Below are positions 1 to 7,597 of a DNA stretch of 64,000 nt, one piece after another. Numbering within the stretch: the stretch's first letter is position 1; the number at the start of each line of letters is the position of its first letter. The notes under the pieces were generated by a model. The model was given only the letters and a program-made list of their open reading frames with translations, was not told the origin of the DNA and did not search any database. A program made the position numbers and the translations under genes. This stretch comes from Lachnospiraceae bacterium (GTDB lineage Bacteria > Bacillota > Clostridia > Lachnospirales > Lachnospiraceae): the NCBI GenBank assembly GCA_017467805.1, contig JAFUKJ010000048.1, forward strand, positions 1 to 64,000, read 5' to 3'.

Positions 1-1640
1 TCAAATGGATAATGATGCTGTGCAAATGGCATAGCTCCTGAGTCGAACCAGCAATCAAGAACCTCTGGTACACGACGCATAGTCTTACCACACTTAGGAC
101 ATGGATATGTCACTTCATCAATGTATGGTCTGTGAAGCTCTACCTTAGCTGACTCAGGGTTTCCTGTCTTCTCAGCAAGCTCAGCACGGCTTCCGATACA
201 CTCCTGATGTCCGCATTCACACTCCCAGATATTTAAAGGAGTTCCCCAGTAACGGTTACGAGAGATAGCCCAGTCCTGAATATTCTCAAGCCAGTTACCA
301 AAACGTCCCTTACCAATTGACTCAGGAATCCAGTTAACTGTGTTATTGTTACGAATCAAATCATCCTTAACTGCTGTCTCCTTGATGTACCAAGACTCAC
401 GTGCATAGTAAATCAATGGAGTATCACATCTCCAGCAGTGTGGATACTCATGCTCAAACTTAGGTGCATCGAATAACTTGCCCTCTGCCTCTAAATCCTT
501 CAAAATAGCAGGGTCTGCATTCTTAACAAAAGTGCCTGCATAAGCAGTCTCTTCTGTCATCTCACCCTTACCATTTACGAACTGTACAAATGGAAGATCA
601 TACTTACGACCAACGTTCGCATCGTCCTCACCAAATGCAGGTGCGATATGAACGATACCTGTACCATCTGACATAGTAACGTAGTTATCACATGTTACGA
701 AGTGTGCCTTCTTACCCTGCTTTGCAGCAACCTCTGTTGCCCATGGGAATAATGACTCATATTCCTTATACTCTAAATCCTTACCCTTGTAAGTCTCTAA
801 TACTTCGTATGCCTTAACACCATTCTCTTCATCTGCAAGCTTACCAAGTACATTGTCAAGAAGTGCCTGTGCCATATAGTAAGTATAGCCATCAGCAGCC
901 TTAACCTTGCAGTATGTCTCCTCAGGATTCATACAAAGAGCAACGTTTGATGGTAATGTCCAAGGTGTTGTTGTCCATGCTAAGAAATAAGCATCCTCAC
1001 CTACAACCTTGAAACGAACTACTGCGGAACGCTCCTTAACGGTCTTATAGCCCTGTGAAACCTCAGCTGTTGAAAGTGGAGTACCACAACGAGGACAATA
1101 AGGAACAATCTTGAAGCCCTTGTATAATAAGTTCTTATTCCAGATTTCCTTTAAAGCCCACCACTCAGACTCGATAAAGTTATCATCATAGGTTACATAT
1201 GGGTCATCCATATCAGCCCAGAAACCAACTGTTCCTGAGAAATCCTCCCACATGCCCTTGTACTTCCATACAGACTCTTTACACTTACAGATAAATGGCT
1301 CCATACCATACTCTTCAATCTGCTCCTTACCGTTAAGGCCAAGTAACTTCTCTACCTCAAGCTCTACAGGAAGACCGTGTGTATCCCATCCAGCCTTACG
1401 AGGAACCATGTAGCCCTTCATAGTTCTGTAACGAGGAATCATATCCTTAATAACACGAGTTAATACGTGTCCAATATGTGGCTTACCATTAGCTGTTGGT
1501 GGTCCATCATAGAATGTATAGGTCTCACCTTCCTTACGATTCTCCATACTCTTTCTAAAAATGTCATTGTCTTTCCAGAACTTCTCAACTTCTTTTTCTC
1601 TTTCAACGAAGTTCATATTAGTCGATACTTTGTTATACAT
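1..1640 (-). CDS. ileS: Isoleucyl-tRNA synthetase, 5' part (runs off the window)
   Basis: Charges tRNA-Ile with isoleucine in the cytoplasm. The translated N-terminal ~547 residues include the class I HIGH-type motif in GPPTANGKPHIGH near residue 50, the editing-domain segment TTTPWTLPSN and the motif ENIQDWAISRNRYWGTP. A full enzyme has about 1,040 residues, so the KMSKS loop and C-terminal zinc region lie beyond base 1. The start is the ATG at 1640-1638, preceded by a strong AGGAGGT site. It is driven by the promoter and T-box leader just upstream, so it should be induced when tRNA-Ile is uncharged. Identity is firm. Confidence 0.97.
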   Translation of the reverse strand, partial: MYNKVSTNMNFVEREKEVEKFWKDNDIFRKSMENRKEGETYTFYDGPPTANGKPHIGHVLTRVIKDMIPRYRTMKGYMVPRKAGWDTHGLPVELEVEKLLGLNGKEQIEEYGMEPFICKCKESVWKYKGMWEDFSGTVGFWADMDDPYVTYDDNFIESEWWALKEIWNKNLLYKGFKIVPYCPRCGTPLSTAEVSQGYKTVKERSAVVRFKVVGEDAYFLAWTTTPWTLPSNVALCMNPEETYCKVKAADGYTYYMAQALLDNVLGKLADEENGVKAYEVLETYKGKDLEYKEYESLFPWATEVAAKQGKKAHFVTCDNYVTMSDGTGIVHIAPAFGEDDANVGRKYDLPFVQFVNGKGEMTEETAYAGTFVKNADPAILKDLEAEGKLFDAPKFEHEYPHCWRCDTPLIYYARESWYIKETAVKDDLIRNNNTVNWIPESIGKGRFGNWLENIQDWAISRNRYWGTPLNIWECECGHQECIGSRAELAEKTGNPESAKVELHRPYIDEVTYPCPKCGKTMRRVPEVLDCWFDSGAMPFAQHHYPF

Positions 1641-1656
1641 GTTCTACCTCCTAAAA

Positions 1657-1755
1657 TTATTTATCCTTTTTATCTTTCTTTTCCTTTTTCGATGTCACTA
1701 CTACATCAATAATATCAATAATTATCTCTATTATGCCTTCTATAAAGTCTGACAA
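1657..1755 (-). CDS. Possible 32-codon leader ORF between the T-box and ileS
   Basis: A short frame begins with TTG at 1755, seven bases after a strong AAGGGGG ribosome site, and stops 14 bases before the ileS start. The predicted peptide has an acidic, hydrophobic amphipathic first part (SDFIEGIIEIIIDIIDVVV) and a lysine-rich tail (KKEKKDKKDK). It lies after the T-box terminator, so it would be translated only when ileS is read through. It could be a real membrane-associated small protein, or a ribosome-loading leader for ileS. I do not recognise a family, and a chance ORF remains possible. Confidence 0.45.
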   Translation of the reverse strand: MSDFIEGIIEIIIDIIDVVVTSKKEKKDKKDK

Positions 1756-1775
1756 TTATTTACCCCCTTAGAAAA

Positions 1776-2058
1776 CAAAAAGCTTCCGCCCGTAAAGGAC
1801 GAAAGCCATAAAGTTTCACAACCACCATTACGTCATACGCATCGATTAAACGATTTAATATGCTCTCCTGTAACGTAGAAGCTACGTCAGCACTTACTGT
1901 TCTCAAAATATATCGCAAAAACAATCTTTTCAGCACTGCAACTCAGAAGTGATATTCCATATCTTCCTACTCTTATCGGCTCTCACCATCTCCGACTCGC
2001 TGGGAATTTCCAAAGATATGTACTGTCTTCGTCATAGTCTTTATATTTTATTACATTA
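1776..2058 (-). promoter_or_regulatory. T-box riboswitch of ileS (isoleucine, AUC specifier)
   Basis: Reading the minus strand, the leader has a long Stem I region and a specifier-like loop GGAATATCACTTCTGAG with ATC at 1953-1951, an isoleucine codon. It then carries a T-box-like core (TAATGGTGGTTGTG at about 1830-1817) and a terminator whose arms GCTTTCGTCC and GGGCGGAAGC are followed by TTTTTGTTTT (about 1806-1776). Uncharged tRNA-Ile would stabilise the antiterminator and let ileS be transcribed. Exact stem borders were judged by eye. Confidence 0.88.
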
Positions 2059-2065
2059 TTTTCTT

Positions 2066-2095
2066 AGTATAGTCTTTCTACCACGGACTTGTCAA
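2066..2095 (-). promoter_or_regulatory. Promoter of ileS
   Basis: Minus-strand -35 TTGACA (2095-2090) and -10 TATACT (2071-2066) are separated by 18 bases, just before the T-box leader. The -35 box begins only 13 bases from the left direct repeat of the integrated phage, so the insertion left this promoter intact. Confidence 0.8.
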
Positions 2096-2107
2096 GAATA
2101 TATCATT

Positions 2108-2121
2108 AAATAAATGCTGTC
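2108..2121. repeat. Left 14-bp direct repeat (candidate attL)
   Basis: AAATAAATGCTGTC, identical to 12004-12017. Joining the host flanks across this repeat would let the minus-strand ATPase gene end with the codons ATG ACA GCA TTT ATT TAA, a tidy stop inside the repaired site. Confidence 0.65.
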
Positions 2122-2184
2122 TGAAAAATCTATAATAAAAGAGTAATAAGAAATCGCACTAAAAAGTGCCAAAATACAAAGGTT

Positions 2185-2202
2185 TTTCCGTTTAAACGGA
2201 AA
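2185..2202. repeat. Palindrome copy 1 (TTTCCGTTTAAACGGAAA)
   Basis: Perfect 18-bp inverted repeat in the leader of the first phage gene, directly before its purine-rich ribosome site. Identical to five other copies inside the phage. Confidence 0.95.
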
Positions 2203-2220
2203 GGAAAGAGAGAAGAAAAA

Positions 2221-2466
2221 ATGAAGAGTTTAATGACAGTTTTTAACACACCGATTACCGTTACGCATAATGGAATGCACGTAGAATTTTTTAACAATGA
2301 CAGTGAAGTACTTGACTTTATCAGTAAGACAATTTCACATAATGCCAATCTCAAACCGCAGTTAGTAGTAGATAACAACATCAATGGCGATATGATTCTA
2401 ATTGTATATCAGTACTCTACCATTTACAAAGAAATGTTTTTAATTGAGATTGAGGAGGATTTCTAA
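2221..2466 (+). CDS. Phage protein of unknown function (81 aa)
   Basis: First gene of the phage's left-hand operon. It starts at ATG 2221 after a purine-rich ribosome site (GGAAAGGAAAGAGAG) that immediately follows palindrome copy 1. The product is small, soluble and slightly acidic, with no membrane segment or recognisable motif. The stop TAA shares one base with the start of the next gene (TAATG), so the two are translationally coupled. Its position before the DNA-binding and ssDNA-binding genes suggests a part in replication or control, but that is inference only. Confidence 0.72.
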   Translation: MKSLMTVFNTPITVTHNGMHVEFFNNDSEVLDFISKTISHNANLKPQLVVDNNINGDMILIVYQYSTIYKEMFLIEIEEDF

Positions 2467-2741
2467 TGTTTTTCAGAAATTTTATTGAATTATATTTTAA
2501 CTTCTTCAATGAGCTTTGCTTGGATTTAGGACAGATTACAAGTTGTTTTGAAAGAAAAGAGCTTGCACACGCTCGTACAATGTACGACAAAGCAATGGCA
2601 CGAATTGAATTATTTCTTGCTTTAGGTTTTATCAATAAAGACATATTCGATTTGTTGACATCTGAATTAGATAACTACTACAATGATAAATTTTTAAAAT
2701 TTTTGATAGGAGAATTTGACAATGGCAAAGAAGAAAACTAA
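2466..2741 (+). CDS. Phage protein of unknown function (91 aa)
   Basis: Starts at the ATG that overlaps the previous stop, with GAGGAGG 6 bases upstream (2454-2460). The product is helical in character: a hydrophobic N-terminus (FFRNFIELYFNFFNELCLDL), a central charged segment and a C-terminal acidic tail. It overlaps the start of the next gene by 20 bases, so three genes form one tightly packed unit. I recognise no family. A replication accessory or host-takeover role would fit the position but is unsupported by any motif. Confidence 0.7.
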   Translation: MFFRNFIELYFNFFNELCLDLGQITSCFERKELAHARTMYDKAMARIELFLALGFINKDIFDLLTSELDNYYNDKFLKFLIGEFDNGKEEN

Positions 2742-3522
2742 CGATATAGAAACCGCTATCAATCCGCCAGTAGTTGCGGAAGAAATAAAAAACTCAAATA
2801 ACGTTTCATCTCCCGATGAACCCGCAGAAGTAAAAGGGGTAGAAGTGGAAACACTTCCCCCTGCTACTGCAAAAGATGAAACACTGCTTGGTTTTACAGT
2901 AGACGAAATCAAAGAGGCAGACAAACACGCAAAACGCGTTGTATCCGAGCTTGGCAAGGCAGAAAAAGCATTTATTCAAGTAGCTTGTGAAATGGCTTGG
3001 CTCTACTGTGGCAACCGTTGGCAAGCATTAGAAACCAACATGAACTTTGAAGAGTTCGCAAAAGCTCGTTTTGGCTTCAAGAAGTCGCAAGCCTACGCCC
3101 TTGTAGACCTCGTAAACCGCTTTGGCGATGAAGATGAAAACGGTAATTTCAAGATTGACGCAAAGTATAAAGATTACAGTCAGACGCAGTTAGTCAATAT
3201 CATGCGTTTAACGAATGAACAAATCGCCGAACACATCACGCCAAAGATGACTGTAGCGGAAATTAAAAAGATTGTGAAAGAGCTTAACAACCGCGAACCG
3301 CTTGAAATCGAGGGCGAAACCGCTGACGCAGGACAGACAGACGAAACCGAGCAGGACGAAAACATCATTGATGTAAACGCAAAGGAATTGAATGTCAATG
3401 ACCTAATGACATTTGCAGACTTTGAGACATTCGAGGGCGAAAGCGACACACTTTTTAATCTCGTAAACAACGCTTTTAAGGAACATAAAGCGTGCAAAGT
3501 TAGGGTTTGTGTGGAGTGGTAA
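2722..3522 (+). CDS. Phage DNA-binding-like protein (266 aa)
   Basis: The ATG at 2722 is preferred because AGGAGA lies nine bases upstream; an in-frame TTG at 2716 is too close to that site. The first ~55 residues are low-complexity and rich in Glu, Pro and Val. Residues ~60-200 form a helical region containing FAKARFGFKKSQAYALVDL and later TPKMTVAEIKKIVKELNN. Both segments look like helix-turn-helix or ParB/replication-protein helices. The C-terminus is acidic. Such proteins occur in clostridial mobile elements, but I cannot name the family with certainty. It could bind the six palindromes or the replication origin; this is inference. Confidence 0.72.
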   Translation: MAKKKTNDIETAINPPVVAEEIKNSNNVSSPDEPAEVKGVEVETLPPATAKDETLLGFTVDEIKEADKHAKRVVSELGKAEKAFIQVACEMAWLYCGNRWQALETNMNFEEFAKARFGFKKSQAYALVDLVNRFGDEDENGNFKIDAKYKDYSQTQLVNIMRLTNEQIAEHITPKMTVAEIKKIVKELNNREPLEIEGETADAGQTDETEQDENIIDVNAKELNVNDLMTFADFETFEGESDTLFNLVNNAFKEHKACKVRVCVEW

Positions 3523-3630
3523 AATACCACTCCTACAGATAAATAATAATTAACATAATCACTATCAATAAGGCGCAAGCCACAAGAGGAACGGCTATAA
3601 GCCAAGAGAAGAAAAGGAGTATAAAACAAG

Positions 3631-3918
3631 ATGAAGATTACAAACAACAAAGTAGAAAACGTAAGAGTATTAACAATTGACGATTCAAGCAAGAGCAAGG
3701 ATGGCAAAGCAACTTACTGGAAATTAGGCGTAATGATTGGCTCTACTGTCGGCATGGTAAAGTGTAATGATGATGTTGCAGAAATCGTAAAGCCAAACGG
3801 CGTGTATGACCTCGAGGCAACATATGATGATACATACGAGACAGTTTCATACAAATTTACACGCGTATTACGCGAACACCCTCAGAACGCAGGCGCAGGG
3901 GCAACCGCTACAAAATAG
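3631..3918 (+). CDS. Probable ssDNA-binding protein (gene V-like, 95 aa)
   Basis: In filamentous phages a protein of this size coats the single-stranded genome before assembly and can repress translation. The product begins MKITNNKVENVRV and alternates beta-strand-like stretches (YWKLGVMIGSTVGMVKC, GVYDLEATYDDTYETVSYKF), consistent with a small OB-like fold, then ends in a flexible AGAGATATK tail. The ATG follows AAGGAGTATAAAACAAG. It sits between the DNA-binding-like gene and the coat gene, where gene V lies in many inoviruses. Sequence identity to known gene V proteins could not be tested, so the role rests on size, composition and position. Confidence 0.6.
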   Translation: MKITNNKVENVRVLTIDDSSKSKDGKATYWKLGVMIGSTVGMVKCNDDVAEIVKPNGVYDLEATYDDTYETVSYKFTRVLREHPQNAGAGATATK

Positions 3919-4317
3919 CCTTACTTACTCATTGGGGCGTTGGTAGACAGTCCGCGCCCCTTTGACCTCAATATAGAATTTTCCGTTTAAACGGAAAACG
4001 GTATCATTCCAATATGAACCAAATCCGAGAGCGAGGAGCGGTTCGGATAGATACCCACACAAAGATTATAACGTTCGGGAGAGTTTCTTCATTAGACACA
4101 CTTACGGCTTGTGTCTCTCTCCCACTCTTTCCTTACTAATTAACCGCCTAGCGTCTAGGCTGGCACAAAGCACTTAGCAAGGACAAGAGTAAACGCAGTC
4201 CGCGCTTAGTGCGACTGACTGATACGCTGAATACCTAACGGTATTCAATAACTTTAATCATTCGACTTGTGGGAGAAGTCTTATGATAAATAATTAATGT
4301 AGAAAGGGGAAAAGCAT
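3919..4317 (+). other. Structured non-coding region before the coat gene
   Basis: About 400 bases without a convincing ORF but with many inverted repeats: palindrome copy 2 (3980-3997); ATCCGA/TCGGAT (4023-4028/4043-4048); a two-part hairpin GGGAGAG/CTCTCCC (4077-4083/4117-4123) enclosing AGACACA/TGTGTCT (4094-4100/4110-4116); GCCTAG/CTAGGC with a 3-base loop (4146-4160); and GAATACC/GGTATTC (4229-4246). Filamentous phage intergenic regions hold the replication origins and packaging signal in such hairpins. Which role applies here cannot be told by eye. Confidence 0.6.
3980..3997. repeat. Palindrome copy 2
   Basis: Same 18-bp palindrome, here extending to 20 bp (3979-3998), 60 bases after the ssDNA-binding-like gene. 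At RNA level it would form an 8-bp stem with a UUAA loop, so it could also act as a processing or termination hairpin. Confidence 0.95.
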
Positions 4318-4512
4318 ATGTTAGGATTACTAGCAACAGAAACAACAGCTTCTGCTATTGATATGACAGTAGTCAATATGTTGATTGAACTTGTAAAGTC
4401 TTTATTGACATTATTTACAGTGTTCCCAATTAACATCTTTTTAGTAGCAGGACTTGTCGGTGTAGGCTTCGGTATTTTCCGTAAAGCAAAGGGCGCGGCA
4501 GGCGGTAAGTAA
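4318..4512 (+). CDS. Major coat protein, pVIII-like (64 aa)
   Basis: Thousands of copies of such a protein sheath the phage filament. The product has the classic layout: a short mildly polar N-terminal region (MLGLLATETTASAIDMTVV), one long hydrophobic stretch (about residues 22-52) and a basic glycine-rich tail (RKAKGAAGGK) that would contact DNA. There is no obvious cleaved signal peptide, unlike M13 pVIII. The ATG follows AAAGGGG at good spacing. It precedes the pIII-like gene. Identification is from architecture and context rather than sequence match. Confidence 0.75.
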   Translation: MLGLLATETTASAIDMTVVNMLIELVKSLLTLFTVFPINIFLVAGLVGVGFGIFRKAKGAAGGK

Positions 4513-4589
4513 AAACAGTTTATGTAAAAGGGGAAAGGCAGGGGAAATGTTCCCTTGCCTTTTAACTTTAATAAGGAAAGGAGTATAAA

Positions 4590-6455
4590 GTGAAAGAAAA
4601 GATAAAAGACTTTTTCCGTTTAAACGGAAAATATACAACAAAACAACGAAACCTTGAAAAAGAATGCCAACGGGCATTATTCAAAGCAGAATTAAAAGAA
4701 ATACTTGTAACAGTTGGTATATCCATATTAATTTCGTTACTGATTTGCGCATTTTTATTCGGTAATTTAGTAGTTCACGCGGAAGAAACAAGAACCGTTG
4801 ATTTTAGGACTGGTTTTACATCAAATTATGATGAATCTAACGTTGCTGACCATAGATACGATGTAAGCGTAACGGGAACTGGTAACTTTAATGTAAGAGG
4901 TTATTTTTTTGAACAGTCTGTTGGCAATACAAATACGGTGTACAGAGGTATTATTTACTTGTTGTCAAACGAGGATTTCAGTTACTCTATAACTTCTGTT
5001 AGTAGCGGTGCTACTCAGAAATTTAGTGCTACTGAGGAAGATGGTGTATATTACAGTGAACTTTTCGACGGTACATTCTTTTGTCGTAACGGCGAAACAA
5101 TCACACCGTACGGAACGTATTACTACACTTTCAGCAGTAACTTAACAACTGACTGGAACGCAGGATCGATTGATTTAACACAAGATAATTATGATTCTTC
5201 TGAAACGTTTACCGTATCAGAAACAGAAGTAGACAGTTCAAGCAATGCCACCACTACAGAAACAACAGTATTTTCTTGTACTGTTCCGTTTGAGGTAGCG
5301 CGAATTGATTATACTTTAGATGAAGTAAATTATAGCGAATATTACGCACTCTTTACTAATTATGACAAAACCGAAACGCTTACCGTTACTGTTGATGGCA
5401 CTCTTTTTGCATCATACTATCTATCTGATATTAGTAGTAAAGAATCGGGCGATAATTATTACGGCATTTATAGAATTGCAGAAACTATAAACGGCTACTA
5501 CACCACTACACGATATTTCCAACATACTGCCGACGCTGTCGACTACATTTACAACTATGGCGAATACACATCAACAATATGGTCAGAAATATTTGATATG
5601 TACATCAACGGCGAATTATTAAAAGATACAGAAAATGAAGAAACTCAACCGACTTACATATATAATTCAGCTTTAGATTTTGCGCAAATTTCCGCTGAAT
5701 ATAATTTGAAATACACTATAAAAAAAGACCTTACTGGTGCATGGAATTTTATATCCCCTAGCGAAGCAGGAATTCAATTTCACTGGACTAATAATCGAAG
5801 TGTAGATGATGCATATTTGAAATTTGATATATACGGCACATTTTACGATAGTATGTGGGCGACAAGCGGAACGTATACGCATATTACTGTTAGCGATGTT
5901 AATAAATCAGATTGTGCATATTTGTTGCAGCAAAATAATCTTGTTGAATTAGCAAGACAAGCAAACGGTGTTGAAAACGGACATGGTTTAGATATTAATT
6001 ATATTTATGTGCAAGCTTATGGAACTGTTGACGGTGTTTTATCTCGCTCTAGAATTTACAAATTTAATAATGAATTGATAAGCGATTATGGCAATGCTGA
6101 TTCTGAGTATGACGAGTATGTACCCGAAATTACAAGCGGTGTCAGCTTACCAGTAGATTATGAATTAGATGAAACATTGACTGACCCCGAAGTAGTAGAA
6201 CCCGATGCGGATACAACATCTACAACGGTTATTACTACCCCAGTGGATGACCTTGACTATACATCATATTACGATGAGGAGTCACTTTTAAAGGCATTAA
6301 CAAAATTTTACGATATGTTGAAAAACATTATTTCTACATTAGGACAATTTCCAACGTTGTTTGCTAATGTATTTAGTTTTTTACCTGCGGAAATAACTGT
6401 TTTAATTTGCGGTTCACTATTGGCTTGTATATTCCTCAGATTTATAGGTAGGTAG
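4590..6455 (+). CDS. pIII-like adsorption/minor coat protein (621 aa)
   Basis: The start is GTG at 4590 behind GGAAAGGAG. The N-terminus is a long basic stretch, then a hydrophobic segment (about residues 39-60) ending VVHA before EETRT, which looks like a signal peptide with an unusually long cytoplasmic part. Residues ~65-570 form a large Tyr/Asn/Thr/Ser-rich exported domain. The C-terminus has a membrane anchor (about 598-618) and a short basic end (FLRFIGR), as in pIII, which binds the host receptor and frees the virion. Palindrome copy 3 lies inside the gene and encodes FFRLNGK at residues 8-14. The receptor-binding part resembles nothing I know, as expected for a fast-evolving phage tip. 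Confidence 0.72.
   Translation: MKEKIKDFFRLNGKYTTKQRNLEKECQRALFKAELKEILVTVGISILISLLICAFLFGNLVVHAEETRTVDFRTGFTSNYDESNVADHRYDVSVTGTGNFNVRGYFFEQSVGNTNTVYRGIIYLLSNEDFSYSITSVSSGATQKFSATEEDGVYYSELFDGTFFCRNGETITPYGTYYYTFSSNLTTDWNAGSIDLTQDNYDSSETFTVSETEVDSSSNATTTETTVFSCTVPFEVARIDYTLDEVNYSEYYALFTNYDKTETLTVTVDGTLFASYYLSDISSKESGDNYYGIYRIAETINGYYTTTRYFQHTADAVDYIYNYGEYTSTIWSEIFDMYINGELLKDTENEETQPTYIYNSALDFAQISAEYNLKYTIKKDLTGAWNFISPSEAGIQFHWTNNRSVDDAYLKFDIYGTFYDSMWATSGTYTHITVSDVNKSDCAYLLQQNNLVELARQANGVENGHGLDINYIYVQAYGTVDGVLSRSRIYKFNNELISDYGNADSEYDEYVPEITSGVSLPVDYELDETLTDPEVVEPDADTTSTTVITTPVDDLDYTSYYDEESLLKALTKFYDMLKNIISTLGQFPTLFANVFSFLPAEITVLICGSLLACIFLRFIGR
4613..4630. repeat. Palindrome copy 3, inside the pIII-like gene
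   Basis: Same palindrome, 24 bases into the coding sequence of the pIII-like gene and contributing in-frame codons. As an mRNA hairpin it would sit just downstream of the start codon, where translational control is plausible. Confidence 0.95.
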
Positions 6456-6457
6456 AT

Positions 6458-6610
6458 ATGGATAATATAAAAATTATAATTGATACTTGTATTAGTATTT
6501 TTAAATTGAGTATTGATGTGTGCGGTTACACAATATCGCTTTTGGAAGTGTTGGCGTTTTGTGTATGTGGCTATTTGTTATTACTACTATTTTATGGTTC
6601 ATCAAAGTAA
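6458..6610 (+). CDS. Small phage membrane protein (50 aa)
   Basis: A short frame starts two bases after the pIII-like stop. It reads as a hydrophobic protein with a membrane segment near its C-terminus (LEVLAFCVCGYLLLLLFY) and no charged tail. Its ribosome site is weak (GGTAGG), so coupling to pIII is likely. The placement after pIII matches the minor coat or assembly proteins of filamentous phages. Its stop codon abuts the stop of a gene on the other strand at 6611. No sequence family was recognised. Confidence 0.5.
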   Translation: MDNIKIIIDTCISIFKLSIDVCGYTISLLEVLAFCVCGYLLLLLFYGSSK

Positions 6611-6784
6611 TTATTCATTATTATTGCTTTGGTTGTTCTTTTCTTTGTCGTATTTAATAAGTGCTTCATACACTCCATTTTTAACGGCTGAACTTATAAA
6701 TAACCATACTATAAATAATGATATTACTAAGTAAGCAATTATAGTAATAATTCCGCCACTTATTATTTGCTCTAATATATCCAT
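6611..6784 (-). CDS. Small membrane protein on the opposite strand (57 aa)
   Basis: On the minus strand an ATG at 6784 follows AGGAG and, just before it, palindrome copy 4. The product has one clear membrane segment (ISGGIITIIAYLVISLFIVWLF) and a polar, charged C-terminal tail ending KNNQSNNNE. That pattern, together with a good ribosome site, makes it a credible gene although no other phage gene is on this strand. It is tail-to-tail with the 50-residue gene with no gap. It might serve superinfection exclusion or control, but this is speculation. Confidence 0.6.
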   Translation of the reverse strand: MDILEQIISGGIITIIAYLVISLFIVWLFISSAVKNGVYEALIKYDKEKNNQSNNNE

Positions 6785-6801
6785 TATATTACACTCTCCT
6801 T

Positions 6802-6819
6802 TTTCCGTTTAAACGGAAA
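6802..6819. repeat. Palindrome copy 4, between divergent genes
   Basis: Same palindrome, placed between the minus-strand membrane-protein gene (start 6784) and the plus-strand Glu/Thr-rich gene (start 6864). This is a natural spot for an operator serving both directions. Confidence 0.95.
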
Positions 6820-6863
6820 TTTTATCATTTATCACTATAGCACAAAAGAAAGGATTTTTAAAC

Positions 6864-7454
6864 ATGGAAAATGAAACAAATACAATTGTTGAAACTGTCG
6901 AAGAAACAGAAGAAATGACAGAATTAACCGTAATAGAAACTGAATCAATTATTGATTCTGAAATAGCTACAGAATCGGAAGAAGTTACAGAAGCAAGCGA
7001 AACAGAACCCGAGTCTATTATTGAATCAGAAGCTACTACAGAAGCGGAAGAAACAACAGAAGCTACAGAAGCAAGCGAAACAGAACCCGAATCTATTCTA
7101 GAAGAAACCACAACCGAAGTCGAAACGGAAGAAACGACAGAAACGGAGTGCGCCACGCAAAGCGAATCTGAAAGCGAAACTGGAGAGTCTGACGGAAGAG
7201 GAACTGAAAGCAGTGATAATAACGCTACTATTGACGGAGAATATTATCAAGGCTATTTGGAAAGCATTGAAACGTTAATGCAAGAGCATAACGACCTTAT
7301 TCAAGAGCAAACAAATGTTATAAATAACGGCTTTAATATGCTTGCGGTTATCATCTTAGGAATATATGTTTGTAAGAGCGTGAAATGGTCTGTTCAAAAG
7401 GCAACTAAAAAAGAAGTGCCTTATATGCCAATGAAAAGAGAGGGGAAAAAGTAA
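6864..7454 (+). CDS. Glu/Thr/Ser-rich protein with C-terminal membrane anchor (196 aa)
   Basis: The first ~125 residues are almost all Glu, Thr, Ser and Ala with internal repeats such as EASETEPESI (twice) and runs of ETTE. There follows a short helical segment (LESIETLMQEHNDLIQEQTNV) and one membrane segment (about residues 153-171), then a basic tail (KATKKEVPYMPMKREGKK). There is no signal peptide. The gene lies between pIII-like and Zot genes, where minor coat protein pVI is found in other inoviruses. The acidic repeat region may vary in length by slippage. ATG 6864 follows AAAGAAAGGA. Confidence 0.7.
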   Translation: MENETNTIVETVEETEEMTELTVIETESIIDSEIATESEEVTEASETEPESIIESEATTEAEETTEATEASETEPESILEETTTEVETEETTETECATQSESESETGESDGRGTESSDNNATIDGEYYQGYLESIETLMQEHNDLIQEQTNVINNGFNMLAVIILGIYVCKSVKWSVQKATKKEVPYMPMKREGKK

Positions 7455-7597
7455 TGAATGAATTTATAACATTTGTATTAGGGGAAAATTCAAACATATT
7501 CACTCCTGCTACTGTCCTAGCAATATTCGCTTTATGTCTTGGACTGGAATGTATTGCAAGTATAATCTCTAACACATTGAGAGCAGGGGGTATGTAA
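7454..7597 (+). CDS. Small phage membrane protein (47 aa)
   Basis: The ATG shares one base with the stop of the preceding gene (TAATG), and the stop is directly followed by the TTG start of the Zot gene. The product has a short polar N-terminus, one membrane segment (ATVLAIFALCLGLECIASII) and ends TLRAGGM. The gene's last codons contain the AGGGGG ribosome site for Zot. This tight packing supports a true gene. It is the size of the phage end-cap proteins pVII and pIX, but no sequence evidence assigns it. Confidence 0.62.
   Translation: MNEFITFVLGENSNIFTPATVLAIFALCLGLECIASIISNTLRAGGM

Noticed and set aside
2185-2202. Palindrome as a dif/Xer site
   Set aside because: Xer sites are about 28 bp with a 6-bp centre and unequal arms; this is a fully symmetric 18-bp sequence present six times.
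6513-6734. 73-codon plus-strand ORF overlapping two small genes
   Set aside because: It crosses the shared stop border of the 50- and 57-codon genes and has weak codon character; the flanking frames have better ribosome sites and membrane-protein patterns.
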